Positions 9,814 to 18,520 of a stretch of DNA of 64,000 nt are shown here, one piece after another. The stretch covers positions 62,001-126,000 of the forward strand of contig JALJCQ010000027.1 of NCBI GenBank assembly GCA_023091665.1. The letters are read 5' to 3'. Origin of the DNA: Pythium myriotylum. Its lineage: Eukaryota > Oomycota > Peronosporomycetes > Pythiales > Pythiaceae. Each line of letters starts with the position of its first letter. Within the stretch, counting starts at the first letter, position 1. The notes under the pieces are model-generated. The model ran no database searches. It was not told where the DNA came from and worked only from the letters and a program-made list of their open reading frames with translations. The position numbers and the translations under genes were made by a program.

Positions 9814-10262
9814 TCGTATATCACGATAAAAAGACACCAATTCCAAATAGTAATTCGTATATCATACTATCACATTATGCCGTATACAAATAAAACAAGT
9901 CCTGGTACGCTTTTCGCATCATGGTGAAACTCTGGATATAAATATCCAGAGAACTTTGTTCGCGATTTCGAAGTGGCGGGACGCGTTTCCTCGAATGGTT
10001 GAAATGGAAGGTTTCTACGGGAAGGGATCCAATTCTAAATTTTATGGATATGGATTATGAAAATGGATTTTCAATCCTAAAATCCTACGGGAATCGGTCC
10101 AATATTTCTAAAAATATCATGATGATCTCTGGATATTTGTATCCAGAGGTTCTCCACAACGCGAAAAGCGTACGAATACTCGTTTTATTTGTATACGGCA
10201 GAATATGATAGTGTGATATACAAAGTATATCTTGAGATTGGTGTCTTTTCATCGTATTTTCA
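9814..10262. repeat. MITE-like foldback element
   Basis: An imperfect inverted repeat with arms of roughly 140 nt (about 9820-9960 and 10120-10260) around an AT-rich centre. GCCGTATACAAATAAAAC and ACGCTTTTCGC on the left reappear as reverse complements on the right, as do the CTCTGGATA/TATCCAGAG sub-hairpins. There is no coding capacity. It is much more AT-rich than its flanks, as expected of a non-autonomous DNA transposon. Confidence 0.6.
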
Positions 10263-10479
10263 CTCGCTGACATCGTCGGCGTTGGCCACTAGCGCCATCA
10301 GATTCGTGCTCACAACACTATGGTGGGAACCCGGGGAACCCACCGGATGGAAACTGGGCAATCCAGCCACACTCATCAACCCAGTGGTCAGGTCTGTCAC
10401 GCAGATCTACGACGGCTCGCGCACTCTGATTTACGCTCCTGGCTGGCCAGCCAAGTTGACCCACGCCAAAGATCGAAGC

Positions 10480-10555
10480 GCAACAGAGCCCCAGCTATTA
10501 GGGTTCATTTCATGCGCTCAATACACCTCAGCTTCATCTTCATCATCACGTTTCA
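10480..10555 (+). mobile_element. Diverged LINE 3' tail
   Basis: CCCAGCTATTAGGGTTCAT, then CTCAATACACC, then a TCATCTTCATCATCAC triplet tail follow the order of the LINE 3' ends at 1-132 and 16225-16292, but with many substitutions. Probably an old copy of the same non-LTR family. Confidence 0.4.
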
Positions 10556-10737
10556 AATTCACGATCAAATCCCACGAACCCATTTGAATGAACCATTCAC
10601 TAGCAGCAGGTGACTACTGAATGCTTGTCATACCAAAGCCTTGCATGAACTTCACCGGCTGATGGGGGGCGTCGTGATGCGACGAGCCCGAGTTCAACTT
10701 TCGTCTATGGAATAAATGATCGTAGACGCAGCTCACA

Positions 10738-10782
10738 CAAGTGTGCTCAGCTCATGCAATTGTGCTGAGCTGAGCACACTTG
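10738..10782. repeat. Hairpin, 15-bp perfect arms
   Basis: CAAGTGTGCTCAGCT (10738-10752) is exactly complemented by AGCTGAGCACACTTG (10768-10782) across a 15-nt loop. First of several near-perfect foldbacks between 10.7 and 18.3 kb. Confidence 0.8.
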
Positions 10783-10837
10783 CACCGGGGTTCTTGTTGT
10801 CGACAACAACAACACAACCAACTGTAGTACTCCAGCA

Positions 10838-10992
10838 TCTGACCCTATCAAGTTTGAGCGAATTGCAGAGCACACAGCCAACCTCCAAGAAACGTTTCAG
10901 TATTCCTTTCACACATTAGAGTAGCCGGTGTGGACAAAGACACCGACCGATACGGTACGGCAAATGACTGCTCGATTGGACAGCAAGCACTA
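10838..10992 (+). repeat. Displaced outer left arm of the 16.3-17.8 kb inverted duplication
   Basis: 155 nt without gaps equal to the reverse complement of 17669-17823. By eye there are five differences, all transitions. It ends in CAGCAAGCACTA (10981-10992), which reappears as CAGCGAGCACTA at 16293-16304, the start of the left palindrome arm. The outer arm therefore continues at 16293 once 10993-16292 is removed. Confidence 0.75.
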
Positions 10993-11600
10993 GGACACGG
11001 ACGTCGAAGCCGACTCTACGCCGGCTCCTCAGAGAAGCGACAGCATCCACAGTAGATCGCGAGCTTGACGCAAGGCGCGACATCGCCCACGCGGCTTCTC
11101 CGGAATTTGCGTCCGCCCTGGACAGCGTCTCGTGGTCTGAGGTCCATCTTCTTGACCACAGTTCCGTCGTCAGCGCCGCACGTTTTTCCAAGTTAAAGGA
11201 CAAAGGCTCCCTGGATGGGATCATACACTGAACCGACGCGGCTGTCCTCACTGCCCCGACTCAGGCGCGGCAGGGGGCTCGACATATCACATTTTCTGGG
11301 ACTGTCCGTCGGCCCAACGCGTTTGGACCCAACTTCATACCTGGTGGACTACACTAGGTCTTTGGTGTAAAGAAGTGTGAACAGCGACCCCACTCCTCCT
11401 CCACGCCATCTTCGAGCTACGACTGCCGTACACGCCGCCTCGCGCGTGGGAACTCGCTACGCTTCACCAGTGTCCAACCCAATCTACGACACTGCGGCGG
11501 ATCGGTTTCCCGTGCTAGATGCGGTGTGGCAGCAGCACGTACTTAAAACAATGGTGTTTCTCCTCTCTTGGCGCTCAAGTACAGCAGCTCAGAGCCATTC
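10993..11600 (+). mobile_element. LINE fragment: C-terminal end of reverse transcriptase
   Basis: Translated pieces in shifting frames match the minus-strand LINE ORF at 19186-20466: ALDSVSWSEVHLL against ALDTLTWTEIANM, then CPHCPDSGAAGG..HIFWDC against CPHCPDLGSLGG..HVFWAC (the zf-RVT Cys/His knuckle). A tail block (TGGATGCGGTGTGGCAGCAGC-like) is shared with 15430-15460. Stops and frameshifts show it is dead. Confidence 0.6.
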
Positions 11601-12439
11601 CCAACCACGCTCCGAACACGGTGCACGCGGTGCATCCGGTGCACGCGTCTGAGTCTTTGCATGTGATTGGTTCCTAAATTCTGGATCTGATCGGTGTTTT
11701 TGGAGAATGCCTGGAGAAAATGTTCACCAATCACGTCCATGTGCGCCAGCTTTTATCCAATAATCTTTGACTCCCCAATGTCTGCTCCGCATTGTGGGGA
11801 GCAAATGAAGTTGTCAGTCGTAGGGAATGTCGACCCCACGTTCCCTGGTTGTGACTTATCCACCATCAGCAAAGAGGGACAGCGGAGTTTGCCGCTCGAT
11901 TGTTTATACTAGCGGTTCCCTAGCCCAAGACACTGTTCAAAAAGCGCCCGGGTTACCCGTTGGCGCGCCAAGCCTGCCTGGTGAGGACTGCGGGCATCGG
12001 ACCTCTCACATCAGCGCTAGTTTTTTTTACCAATCACATTATGACAGCTGGGAGCGTGCACCAGACGCCGTGATTCGTTCCCAACCACTCGCGATGGGTG
12101 CATGCACCGTATTTCTGATATGCACCGCGTGCACCGTGCACCGAGCGTGGTTGGGAATGGCTGGGAAAGATGTGGATGAAATACATCACGAGTAAAATGC
12201 AATAGACACACACTTTCTGTCCAATCAGAGACACGGGAGGGACAATTAACCAAATCTAGTTCATTTTTAAACCAATGTGCTCGGCCTTGAACGGATAGAA
12301 CCTACTCTTTTGTAATGAGTTGTGGTGCGGTGTGAACTAAGGTTCGTAATCGTGCGGGTGCTTGAGCTCTCGTCGATTCTTGTTGGCTGCCGGCACGGGT
12401 TGACGTGCCGTTGGGGTGCGGGCAGAGTGAGACACGTTG
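11601..12439. other. No gene recognised
   Basis: Two diverged copies of a TTCCCAACCACGCTC...GGTGCACGCGGTGCA-like block occur in opposite orientation (11597-11650 and 12080-12165), with AGAGACACGGGAGG-type unique sequence between. They look like further small repeats. No supported gene. Confidence 0.3.
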
Positions 12440-12720
12440 TGACAACGTGTCCCATCAAAGCTCGTGGCCGTTTTGCCGGCATACGCCGATGCAGCGCTAC
12501 TTGCTTTTAGTACCACAGGCGAATGCTTGGAGTCGTGCTCGAGCTCGTAGATGAAGTTGTTGTAGTTGCTGTTATCGCTCGCCTTGGGGCGTTTCGTCTT
12601 CTTCACAACGCGCAAGGACTCTCCCACCGTCGGCTATCTCGCGTGTTCTCGCCCACGACTGCGGCATCCGCCCACGATAAAGATAACTGCGTTCCACCTC
12701 GCGTAGGCCGACAAGTCTTG
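12440..12720 (-). pseudogene. Relic of a trypsin-fold glucanase-inhibitor-like gene
   Basis: The reverse strand encodes KTKRPKASDNSNYNNFIYEL and SAASAYAGK, aligned with KTTEHPKASGSSYNFVIFEL and RAASAYAGK of the gene at 14187. Upstream, WADAAVVGENTRDS matches WAERAYVGETSGDS. Signal peptide, cysteine framework and C-terminus are missing, so only an internal third survives. It lies in inverted orientation 1.5 kb from the fuller copy. Confidence 0.65.
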
Positions 12721-12924
12721 CTACCAGGCGACACGTACGACTCACGAGGTTGGTCGGCGATCAGTGCGTCATGGATCACGATAGTGAGCGAAGCGGATCC
12801 AACAGCGAAGACGGATATATATATACGGATGAGACAAATCGGACAACGATGGCATGAGATTTCGACTGGTTGAGCGGTTTCGGTGTGGGGATTTCAGGAA
12901 GTCGCCTTGACGACAGTTGAGGAG

Positions 12925-12959
12925 ACGTGGATGACAAATTAGTAATTTGTCATCCACGT
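12925..12959. repeat. Perfect 35-nt palindrome (17-bp arms, 1-nt loop)
   Basis: ACGTGGATGACAAATTA, one G, then its exact reverse complement. A loop this short makes it a strong cruciform or hairpin sequence. Confidence 0.85.
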
Positions 12960-13459
12960 AGGGGTAATTTGCAAATTTCCCCTGGCCTAAACATGTGGTT
13001 TTTCCAGCCCCGATGGAAACAATCGAGGCGTGATGGCTGTTTACTGATTGAGCCAGTGTGGATCGTACACACACGGAAGACCAGATGAACCGTCCTCACT
13101 GAATATGTTCATGCTTCCCGAGAAAATATCGAAATCACAGAACGATTCATGTGCCAGCACAGAAAAGAGGTCATCCCTCCCATACAAACAGTATATGTTT
13201 TTCGTGTGTTTTCACATGCGTACATTGCGCACGGTAAACATGCCGACGACTCGGAGGTTCTATCTATTTGCCCGCCCCCGAAGCGCAGCGGAGGGTGGTG
13301 GTACGAAGCGTCTAGCGCAGGCGAGCGCGCGGGCGCGAGTCACTGGTCTCGAATAAGGATCCCAACTCCTTGCCCGAAGACGTCGCCCAGCATAAAACGG
13401 ACATAGAAAGGTTTATTCTGTGCTTTCACATGATTTTCCAGTGTTATGAACGTGCTCTC

Positions 13460-13515
13460 GCCACCATGCAAGTGTTCTATCTCTTTTTATGGAGATAGAA
13501 TACTTGCATGGTGGC
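13460..13515. repeat. Hairpin, 24-bp arms with one mismatch
   Basis: GCCACCATGCAAGTGTTCTA.. (13460-13483) folds back on 13492-13515 across an 8-nt T-rich loop. Confidence 0.8.
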
Positions 13516-13519
13516 AGGT

Positions 13520-13922
13520 TTGACTTCAGTTTGTGCGAAGACACTCCGCGAATGCACGCCCCAAAGCAAGTTCGATGACATGGCCGAGGAGGTCCGCGTC
13601 GTTGAGAAGCTCACGGACCCGATGGAAATCCGCATCGTTTCGTGCAAGGCTATCATGTAACACGATAGCCTTGCACCTGAACTTGCCGCCACTGCTGTGC
13701 GACGAGAAGCCAACAGTTGCATCGTCGTGGCGACTGTCCTACATCTCCGGTCACGTGATTGCGCCACACCCAGTCGGCCCGAGTGTCTCTAAACTCGCCA
13801 TCATCGCGCATGTGGATCTCGGCGGGCTACATGCCCGCTGATGCCATCAAGTACCTGTGTCTCTCCGCACTAATCAAGATCGTGAAGAAGATCCATGAGG
13901 TCGCCACCACGACCAAGGTTTA
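13520..13922 (+). pseudogene. Decayed START-domain (lipid-binding) gene fragment
   Basis: Pieces in three frames read like the C-terminal half of an oomycete START-related domain: FDDMAEEVRVVEKLTDPMEI, then SGHVIAPH, then AIIAHVDLGG, then GYMPADAIKYLC and ALIKIVKKIHE, up to a stop at 13920. Frames change at the hairpin near 13642-13676 and near 13805. The hairpin itself sits inside the coding remnant. No intact start. Confidence 0.45.
13642..13676. repeat. Hairpin, 13-bp perfect arms
   Basis: GTGCAAGGCTATC at 13642-13654 and GATAGCCTTGCAC at 13664-13676. It interrupts the START-like relic exactly where the reading frame changes, which suggests a fold-back duplication of coding sequence. Confidence 0.8.
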
Positions 13923-14136
13923 AGCGACAATTATGCCGCCTTGATTTATTCGATGAAAAGGGCTCAAGTTGGGAACGGCATAGACCATATGCAAGGGTCG
14001 TCACGACACGTCGTCAACAGCTGTCGTCCAAACAACTTCCAGGGTCCCAAAGGACACCTCCTATAGCCTCAACGTCAAACCCCCGATTCATGGGGGACGC
14101 AGTAACCTGAGCCAAGCAGCGAGAGAGCATTTGCCA

Positions 14137-14153
14137 TCATTATCCAATTTGCC
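14137..14153 (+). promoter_or_regulatory. INR+FPR core promoter
   Basis: TCATTATCCAATTTGCC, 34-50 nt before the ATG at 14187, fits an initiator plus FPR. Confidence 0.5.
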
Positions 14154-14186
14154 TCCCAACAATACCAAGACCTCTTCTGATTGACT

Positions 14187-15086
14187 ATGAAGGCCGTTGC
14201 TCTTCTCGCTGCCGCTTTAACCGCGCTCACTACCGTGGCTCAGGCCACCGAGATTGCTGCTCAGCCACGCATGCTTGTCGAGTCGTTTGTGTCACCAGGT
14301 AACAAGACCTACATGGTTGGTCTGCGCTCGAGCTTGTCCGAGTCAAATTTCTGCGCTGGCTTGCTCATCACGAAGAAACACGTGCTCTCCACCACAGTGT
14401 GTGCCAGGTGGGCAGAGAGAGCCTACGTGGGTGAGACCAGTGGCGATAGCCTGACAACGGGTCAAGAAAAATATATCGTGAAGACGACGGAACACCCAAA
14501 GGCAAGCGGTAGCAGCTACAACTTCGTCATCTTTGAGCTCGATCGCGAGGTTAAATTTTCCCCCGTCGCACTTGCAAATCGCGCCGCGTCAGCGTACGCA
14601 GGCAAGGTGGGCTCGACCTTTGGCTGGAACTTCCCGCCCACATCCAAGAATGTGCTGTTGCGCCAGACCAGCACAATCCATTCGCAAGCAACCTGTAAGA
14701 AAGCGGTTATCTACGAGGAACTAGACGGAACGGTCTTCTGCGCCGGCGGCGGCTCCAGCGCTCCAGATTGCCGAGGATTAAAGGGAGCAATCGTGGTTGA
14801 GCGCGAAGGTGGGTCCGACCTCGCACTCGGCTTGATTGTGCGCAGTGAGGGATGTGCCGACGATGGCAAGGCTGGTGCCGCAGGACTACACAGACGCGTT
14901 TGCTGCGAAGGCTTGGATCCAGCAGACGGCTCCGGGCGTCAAGTTCGAGTAGAAGTCGTCGTGAGAGACACGATCGCCCAGTCAACAAATCTGCACTTTG
15001 TACCAACAATGAATAAACTTTCAAATGGGGCGCGCATTCTTTCCTTTTCAAATTTGGACCAAACCGTCTCTTTTTTGTACGATTAA
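14187..15086 (+). CDS. Secreted trypsin-fold protein without catalytic triad (glucanase-inhibitor-like), frameshifted C-terminus
   Basis: Signal peptide MKAVALLAAALTALTTVAQA is followed by a chymotrypsin-fold domain. The three catalytic positions are lost: the usual AAHC block reads TTVC, the Asp block reads YNFVIF, and the GDSGGP block reads RGLKGA. Oomycete glucanase inhibitor proteins are such dead S1 homologues that bind plant endoglucanases; the same role is possible here. After about residue 230 the family C-terminus (AAKAWIQQTAPGVKFE, stop at 14950-14952) sits in the +1 frame. A small indel near 14871-14877 has therefore replaced it with an unrelated tail to 15086. ATG 14187 is chosen for the signal peptide and the promoter at 14137. 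Confidence 0.7.
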   Translation: MKAVALLAAALTALTTVAQATEIAAQPRMLVESFVSPGNKTYMVGLRSSLSESNFCAGLLITKKHVLSTTVCARWAERAYVGETSGDSLTTGQEKYIVKTTEHPKASGSSYNFVIFELDREVKFSPVALANRAASAYAGKVGSTFGWNFPPTSKNVLLRQTSTIHSQATCKKAVIYEELDGTVFCAGGGSSAPDCRGLKGAIVVEREGGSDLALGLIVRSEGCADDGKAGAAGLHRRVCCEGLDPADGSGRQVRVEVVVRDTIAQSTNLHFVPTMNKLSNGARILSFSNLDQTVSFLYD

Positions 15087-15265
15087 AGGGTGCGCCTATA
15101 CAAGGGGGTACGGATATCATCCCCCACTTTGACCTTGCATATTGCCAGGAAGAGCAGGGTGACTTGGTCGTGGCTGTCTGTTGGGGAGGAGGGACTCGCG
15201 CCCGCGCTAGACGTTTCGTACCGCCACCAATGAAAGAAGCTTCAAATGATCTAGCAATGACGGTA

Positions 15266-15281
15266 CCCCCCCCCCCCCCCC
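15266..15281. repeat. 16-nt poly-C tract
   Basis: Uninterrupted C run just before the LINE fragment starting at about 15340. Confidence 0.85.
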
Positions 15282-15339
15282 TTCTCTCCCACAGCGAGGA
15301 CTGGGCAAAGGAAGGGGTTCAGTGCAAACTTCAAGGTGG

Positions 15340-16292
15340 CTCGCTGGGAGGCCACGCGCCACCATTTCGGCATGGGCTTCATCAGTGCCCAACCCAATCT
15401 ACCGACACTGCGTTGGACCGGTTTCCCGTGCTGGATGCGGTGTGGCAGCAGCACGCGCCTGAAACATAGTGTCTCTCCTCTTTTGGCGCTCAAGTAGAGC
15501 AGCTCTGGGGCAGTCGTGGACGCCCGAGCAAGCTCTCGTGCTCCATGCAGCCAGTTGCCTGCGCGTCCTTCAAACTCTCGCCAGGCGCTTCGTCAGCACG
15601 GACTCGCCTGCCTACTATACGGGTCTCGCATGGGAATTACAAGGTCTCTTCCAGCGACCTACACCTCCCAGGTCGCCAGCGCATGCAACCACCTGCTATT
15701 CTTTGACGGCGGATCCCGGGGCAATCCAGGCCCTGGGGGTGGAGGAGCTGTCATCGTTCGCATCAACCCACTCGATGGGGATGCCGAGATTTTGTGGAGT
15801 GCGGCCATGAGCCATGCATCACGAGGCACTACCAACAATCAAGCCGAGTACCAAGGCCTTCTTGTTGGGTTGGGAGCTGCGTCATCACTGAAGCTCAAGC
15901 GGCTTGAAGTCGTTGATGATAGTGCACTCATCATTCGCCAACTACAGGACTATCGACCTCCTCGAAACAAAATCATAGGTAACCTCTACACGCGCGCGCG
16001 GCGACTGGCGGACCAACTTTGCATCCGTCGCTGGACTCACCACGTCCGCGCACACAATAAGATGGCTGATCTACTCGCCAATCTTGCGATGGACTCGCGA
16101 TCTAGCTCGCAAGTCCTCCACCCAACCACCCGGGACGGTCACTCTGATCTCTCAGTGATGCTGTACAACGACCTACTTCCGTGGCTCGCGGCTTCCACAA
16201 AGAGTAGCGTTAAGCTTTAAAACGGTCGAAACCCAGCGGAGCTATTAGGATTCACTAGTTGAACTCAATAGACTATATCATCATCATCATCA
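15340..16292 (+). mobile_element. 5'-truncated LINE with RNase H domain and (ATC)n tail
   Basis: Starts with a block homologous to 11430-11590 (end of the RT region), continues through an RNase H domain and ends in CTATTAGGATTC, GAACTCAATAGACT and an ATC/TCA tail at 16277-16292. The tail abuts the palindrome arm at 16293. Ordering matches other copies at 1-132 and 18.5-20.5 kb. Confidence 0.65.
15675..16220 (+). CDS. RNase H domain of LINE polyprotein (partial)
   Basis: Open frame with the RNase HI motif set: LLFFDGGSRGNPG (first Asp), TNNQAEYQGLL (Glu), VVDDSALIIRQL (Asp), then HHVRAHNKMADLLANLAMD (His/Asp). In a LINE this domain removes RNA from the RNA-DNA hybrid during target-primed reverse transcription. 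The frame is open further 5' (to about 15516) but that part is not in the family frame. No own start; a remnant of a longer ORF. Confidence 0.65.
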   Translation, partial: ASACNHLLFFDGGSRGNPGPGGGGAVIVRINPLDGDAEILWSAAMSHASRGTTNNQAEYQGLLVGLGAASSLKLKRLEVVDDSALIIRQLQDYRPPRNKIIGNLYTRARRLADQLCIRRWTHHVRAHNKMADLLANLAMDSRSSSQVLHPTTRDGHSDLSVMLYNDLLPWLAASTKSSVKL

Positions 16293-16360
16293 CAGCGAGC
16301 ACTACACGCCTGCCTCTCCAACCTGCTACGAGGGGTACCGCTGCTTACAAGGGTTTGAAG

Positions 16361-16870
16361 TTAGCACGCGACACGCTGCGAGGCCTGGCAGTTGGACACG
16401 CTGAAGCTGAAGCCGCCCGTGCAGCTGCCCGAGGCCACGATGCCGCTGTCCGCGGGCTCGAACAACGAGCGCCAGTAGCGCACCGACACGCCCTGGCTCG
16501 TGGGGTTCTCGACGTTGTAGCCATCGCGGCCCTGAGCCACTTCGTTCTGCACGCGTTGCGCCACATTGCTAGCACACGAGTTCGACTTACTTGCGATCGA
16601 GCACACGACCTCATGACACGTCTTGATCTTACCCGCCTTGATGTTGGCGACAATCGGTAACGTGGAGGCTCCGATGTTGAACGACGTCACCGTGTCACTC
16701 AACAGTACCACCGTCTTGCTCGTGGCTACGGCTGTCTTGTTAGTCGCACTCGCGTCGAGGGCGTTCACTTGGGGCTCCTGTGCCAAGGGGACGGTGTCGT
16801 GCGGCGTATCCTGGGCGGTGGCGGTCGTGGCGACTGTGATGGTGAGAGCGAGGAGGGCGAGGAGCTTCAT
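16361..16870 (-). CDS. Small secreted six-cysteine protein (left palindrome copy)
   Basis: 169 residues. Signal peptide MKLLALLALTITVATTATA, then an acidic pro-like stretch (HDTVPLAQEPQV) shared with the genes at 29565 and 31559, then the cysteine domain: TCHEVVC, NSC, SVRYWRSLFEP, ASGSC, VSNCQASQRVAC, ending on the last Cys. It lacks the RQL tripeptide seen in most members. Identical to the protein from 17103-17612. Secreted; function unknown. Confidence 0.8.
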   Translation of the reverse strand: MKLLALLALTITVATTATAQDTPHDTVPLAQEPQVNALDASATNKTAVATSKTVVLLSDTVTSFNIGASTLPIVANIKAGKIKTCHEVVCSIASKSNSCASNVAQRVQNEVAQGRDGYNVENPTSQGVSVRYWRSLFEPADSGIVASGSCTGGFSFSVSNCQASQRVAC

Positions 16871-16897
16871 GTCGTCGTGAGGGGTTGAGAGGTGATT

Positions 16898-16914
16898 GTG
16901 GAATGCGGAATGGG
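16898..16914 (-). promoter_or_regulatory. INR+FPR core promoter (left copy)
   Basis: Minus strand CCCATTCCGCATTCCAC, 28-44 nt upstream of the ATG at 16870; mirrored at 17059-17075. Confidence 0.5.
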
Positions 16915-17058
16915 AGGGCAGGTGGTTTGGTTGCTCACGAAGAGCAGAGGTCCAATGAGGACCCCATTTGTGGAGGCCCCCACGGGTCTGGGGGGAAATC
17001 CACAAATGGGGTCCTCATTGGACCTCTGCTCTTCGTGAGCAACCAAACCACCTGCCCT

Positions 17059-17075
17059 CCCATTCCGCATTCCAC
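17059..17075 (+). promoter_or_regulatory. INR+FPR core promoter (right copy)
   Basis: CCCATTCCGCATTCCAC, 28-44 nt upstream of the ATG at 17103. Confidence 0.5.
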
Positions 17076-17102
17076 AATCACCTCTCAACCCCTCACGACG
17101 AC

Positions 17103-17612
17103 ATGAAGCTCCTCGCCCTCCTCGCTCTCACCATCACAGTCGCCACGACCGCCACCGCCCAGGATACGCCGCACGACACCGTCCCCTTGGCACAGGAGCC
17201 CCAAGTGAACGCCCTCGACGCGAGTGCGACTAACAAGACAGCCGTAGCCACGAGCAAGACGGTGGTACTGTTGAGTGACACGGTGACGTCGTTCAACATC
17301 GGAGCCTCCACGTTACCGATTGTCGCCAACATCAAGGCGGGTAAGATCAAGACGTGTCATGAGGTCGTGTGCTCGATCGCAAGTAAGTCGAACTCGTGTG
17401 CTAGCAATGTGGCGCAACGCGTGCAGAACGAAGTGGCTCAGGGCCGCGATGGCTACAACGTCGAGAACCCCACGAGCCAGGGCGTGTCGGTGCGCTACTG
17501 GCGCTCGTTGTTCGAGCCCGCGGACAGCGGCATCGTGGCCTCGGGCAGCTGCACGGGCGGCTTCAGCTTCAGCGTGTCCAACTGCCAGGCCTCGCAGCGT
17601 GTCGCGTGCTAA
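17103..17612 (+). CDS. Small secreted six-cysteine protein (right palindrome copy)
   Basis: Identical 169-residue product to 16361-16870, transcribed away from the palindrome centre. Same signal peptide, acidic pro-like segment, and six cysteines ending on a C-terminal Cys. Sequence beyond the stop (to 17680) is still inside the palindrome; beyond 17680 it continues into the diverged outer arm. The two identical copies imply recent duplication or arm-to-arm gene conversion. Confidence 0.8.
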   Translation: MKLLALLALTITVATTATAQDTPHDTVPLAQEPQVNALDASATNKTAVATSKTVVLLSDTVTSFNIGASTLPIVANIKAGKIKTCHEVVCSIASKSNSCASNVAQRVQNEVAQGRDGYNVENPTSQGVSVRYWRSLFEPADSGIVASGSCTGGFSFSVSNCQASQRVAC

Positions 17613-17668
17613 CTTCAAACCCTTGTAAGCAGCGGTACCCCTCGTAGCAGGTTGGAGAGGCAGGCGTG

Positions 17669-17823
17669 TAGTGCTCGCTGTCCAATCGAGCAGTCATTTG
17701 CCGTACCGTATCGGTCGGTGTCTTTGTCCACATTGGCTACTCTAATGTGCGAAAGGAATACTGAAACGTTTCTTGGAGGTTGGCTATGTGCTCTGCAATT
17801 CGCTCAAACTTGATAGGGTCAGA
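17669..17823 (-). repeat. Outer right arm of the inverted duplication
   Basis: Reverse complement of 10838-10992 with five transitions and no gaps. It shares its first 12 nt with the palindrome arm end. This shows that the inverted duplication once extended about 140 nt further than the present palindrome. Confidence 0.75.
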
Positions 17824-17825
17824 CG

Positions 17826-17860
17826 CGAGTAAAGCCTTTGTAGTACAAAGGCTTTACTCG
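17826..17860. repeat. Perfect 35-nt palindrome (17-bp arms, 1-nt loop)
   Basis: CGAGTAAAGCCTTTGTA, one G, then its exact reverse complement; begins 2 nt after the outer arm ends. Confidence 0.85.
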
Positions 17861-18520
17861 GGCTCCTAGTCCTCCATAGACACTAGAACCCCCCTATCGA
17901 GTCCTGAGCCTTCGACGAGATTCAGACAAGCTACTCATGGCAAGTTCCCGGCACTCACACACTCGATGTCAACCACACATCGTTCCTGAGACAGAATGAA
18001 GGCATCCTATGGAGTCATTCAGTCTGATCCAAGCTGTGATCTGTCACAAAATTTCTCGTACGCAGCAGTCCCTGCTGGCGGGGGTCCACAAACACACAAA
18101 CCTCGTCTTGGGGTGAATCACTGACTCGATGTGTAGAAAGAGGTTGGCGGTGGAGCCACTCTATCATCTCGGCGAAGCTAGTTCAGAAATCGCCTGTGAA
18201 CAGTAGATTTCTGAACTAGCTACGCCGAGATCATAGAGTGACTCCCGCCGACCTCTTTCTACACTTTGGTGAAGCGTGTTCTCCAGAGGCGACAGGCGAG
18301 AACGCACCCTTCTCCAGTAAAACCAACAGTGGACGAACGACATCAGCCACGGACACCTCATACGCAGCACTCGGTCAGACCGTGACGGTGGGTCCATGAA
18401 AGCTGCAGTTTCTGGTCCAGATCCAGCAGCCAAACAAGGATGCGATCTACAATTTTACAATTCAATTGAGGTCTATTGGTTTGCTTATATAGAAACCTAT
18501 AGCCGGCGTGACGCCAAGTG
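17861..18520. other. Gene-free stretch with one long foldback
   Basis: No coding region recognised; holds the 18131-18264 hairpin. Confidence 0.4.
18131..18264. repeat. Long imperfect hairpin, about 60-bp arms
   Basis: GTGTAGAAAGAGGTTGGCGG.. at 18131-18191 folds on ..CCGACCTCTTTCTACAC ending at 18264, with a 14-nt loop and several mismatches, for example within GAAGCTAG against CTAGCTACG. Confidence 0.75.

Larger units (their letters stand above)
10993..16292. mobile_element. Composite insertion (LINE-bounded) inside the inverted duplication
   Basis: This 5.3-kb block separates the outer and inner parts of the left arm. It is flanked by a 12-nt direct repeat (CAGC[A/G]AGCACTA), as expected for a target-site duplication. 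It starts with LINE coding remnants and ends with the (ATC)n tail of the same LINE family. Between them lie decayed host genes and the glucanase-inhibitor-like gene, so it is not a single simple element. Nested insertion or later rearrangement is likely. Confidence 0.45.
16293..17680. repeat. 1.39-kb palindrome: two 682-nt arms, 24-nt spacer
   Basis: Arms 16293-16974 and 16999-17680 are inverted copies. The encoded 169-residue proteins and their promoters are identical and no mismatch was seen. Only the 24-nt centre (16975-16998) is asymmetric. Each arm carries a complete secreted-protein gene; the two genes are divergent and their promoters face each other across the centre. Confidence 0.9.

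Noticed and set aside
16293..17680. Dismissing the palindrome as an assembly or amplification artefact
   Set aside because: The inverted duplication continues outward at 17669-17823 and, displaced, at 10838-10992 with substitutions, which an artefact would not show. Not fully excluded for the inner arms.
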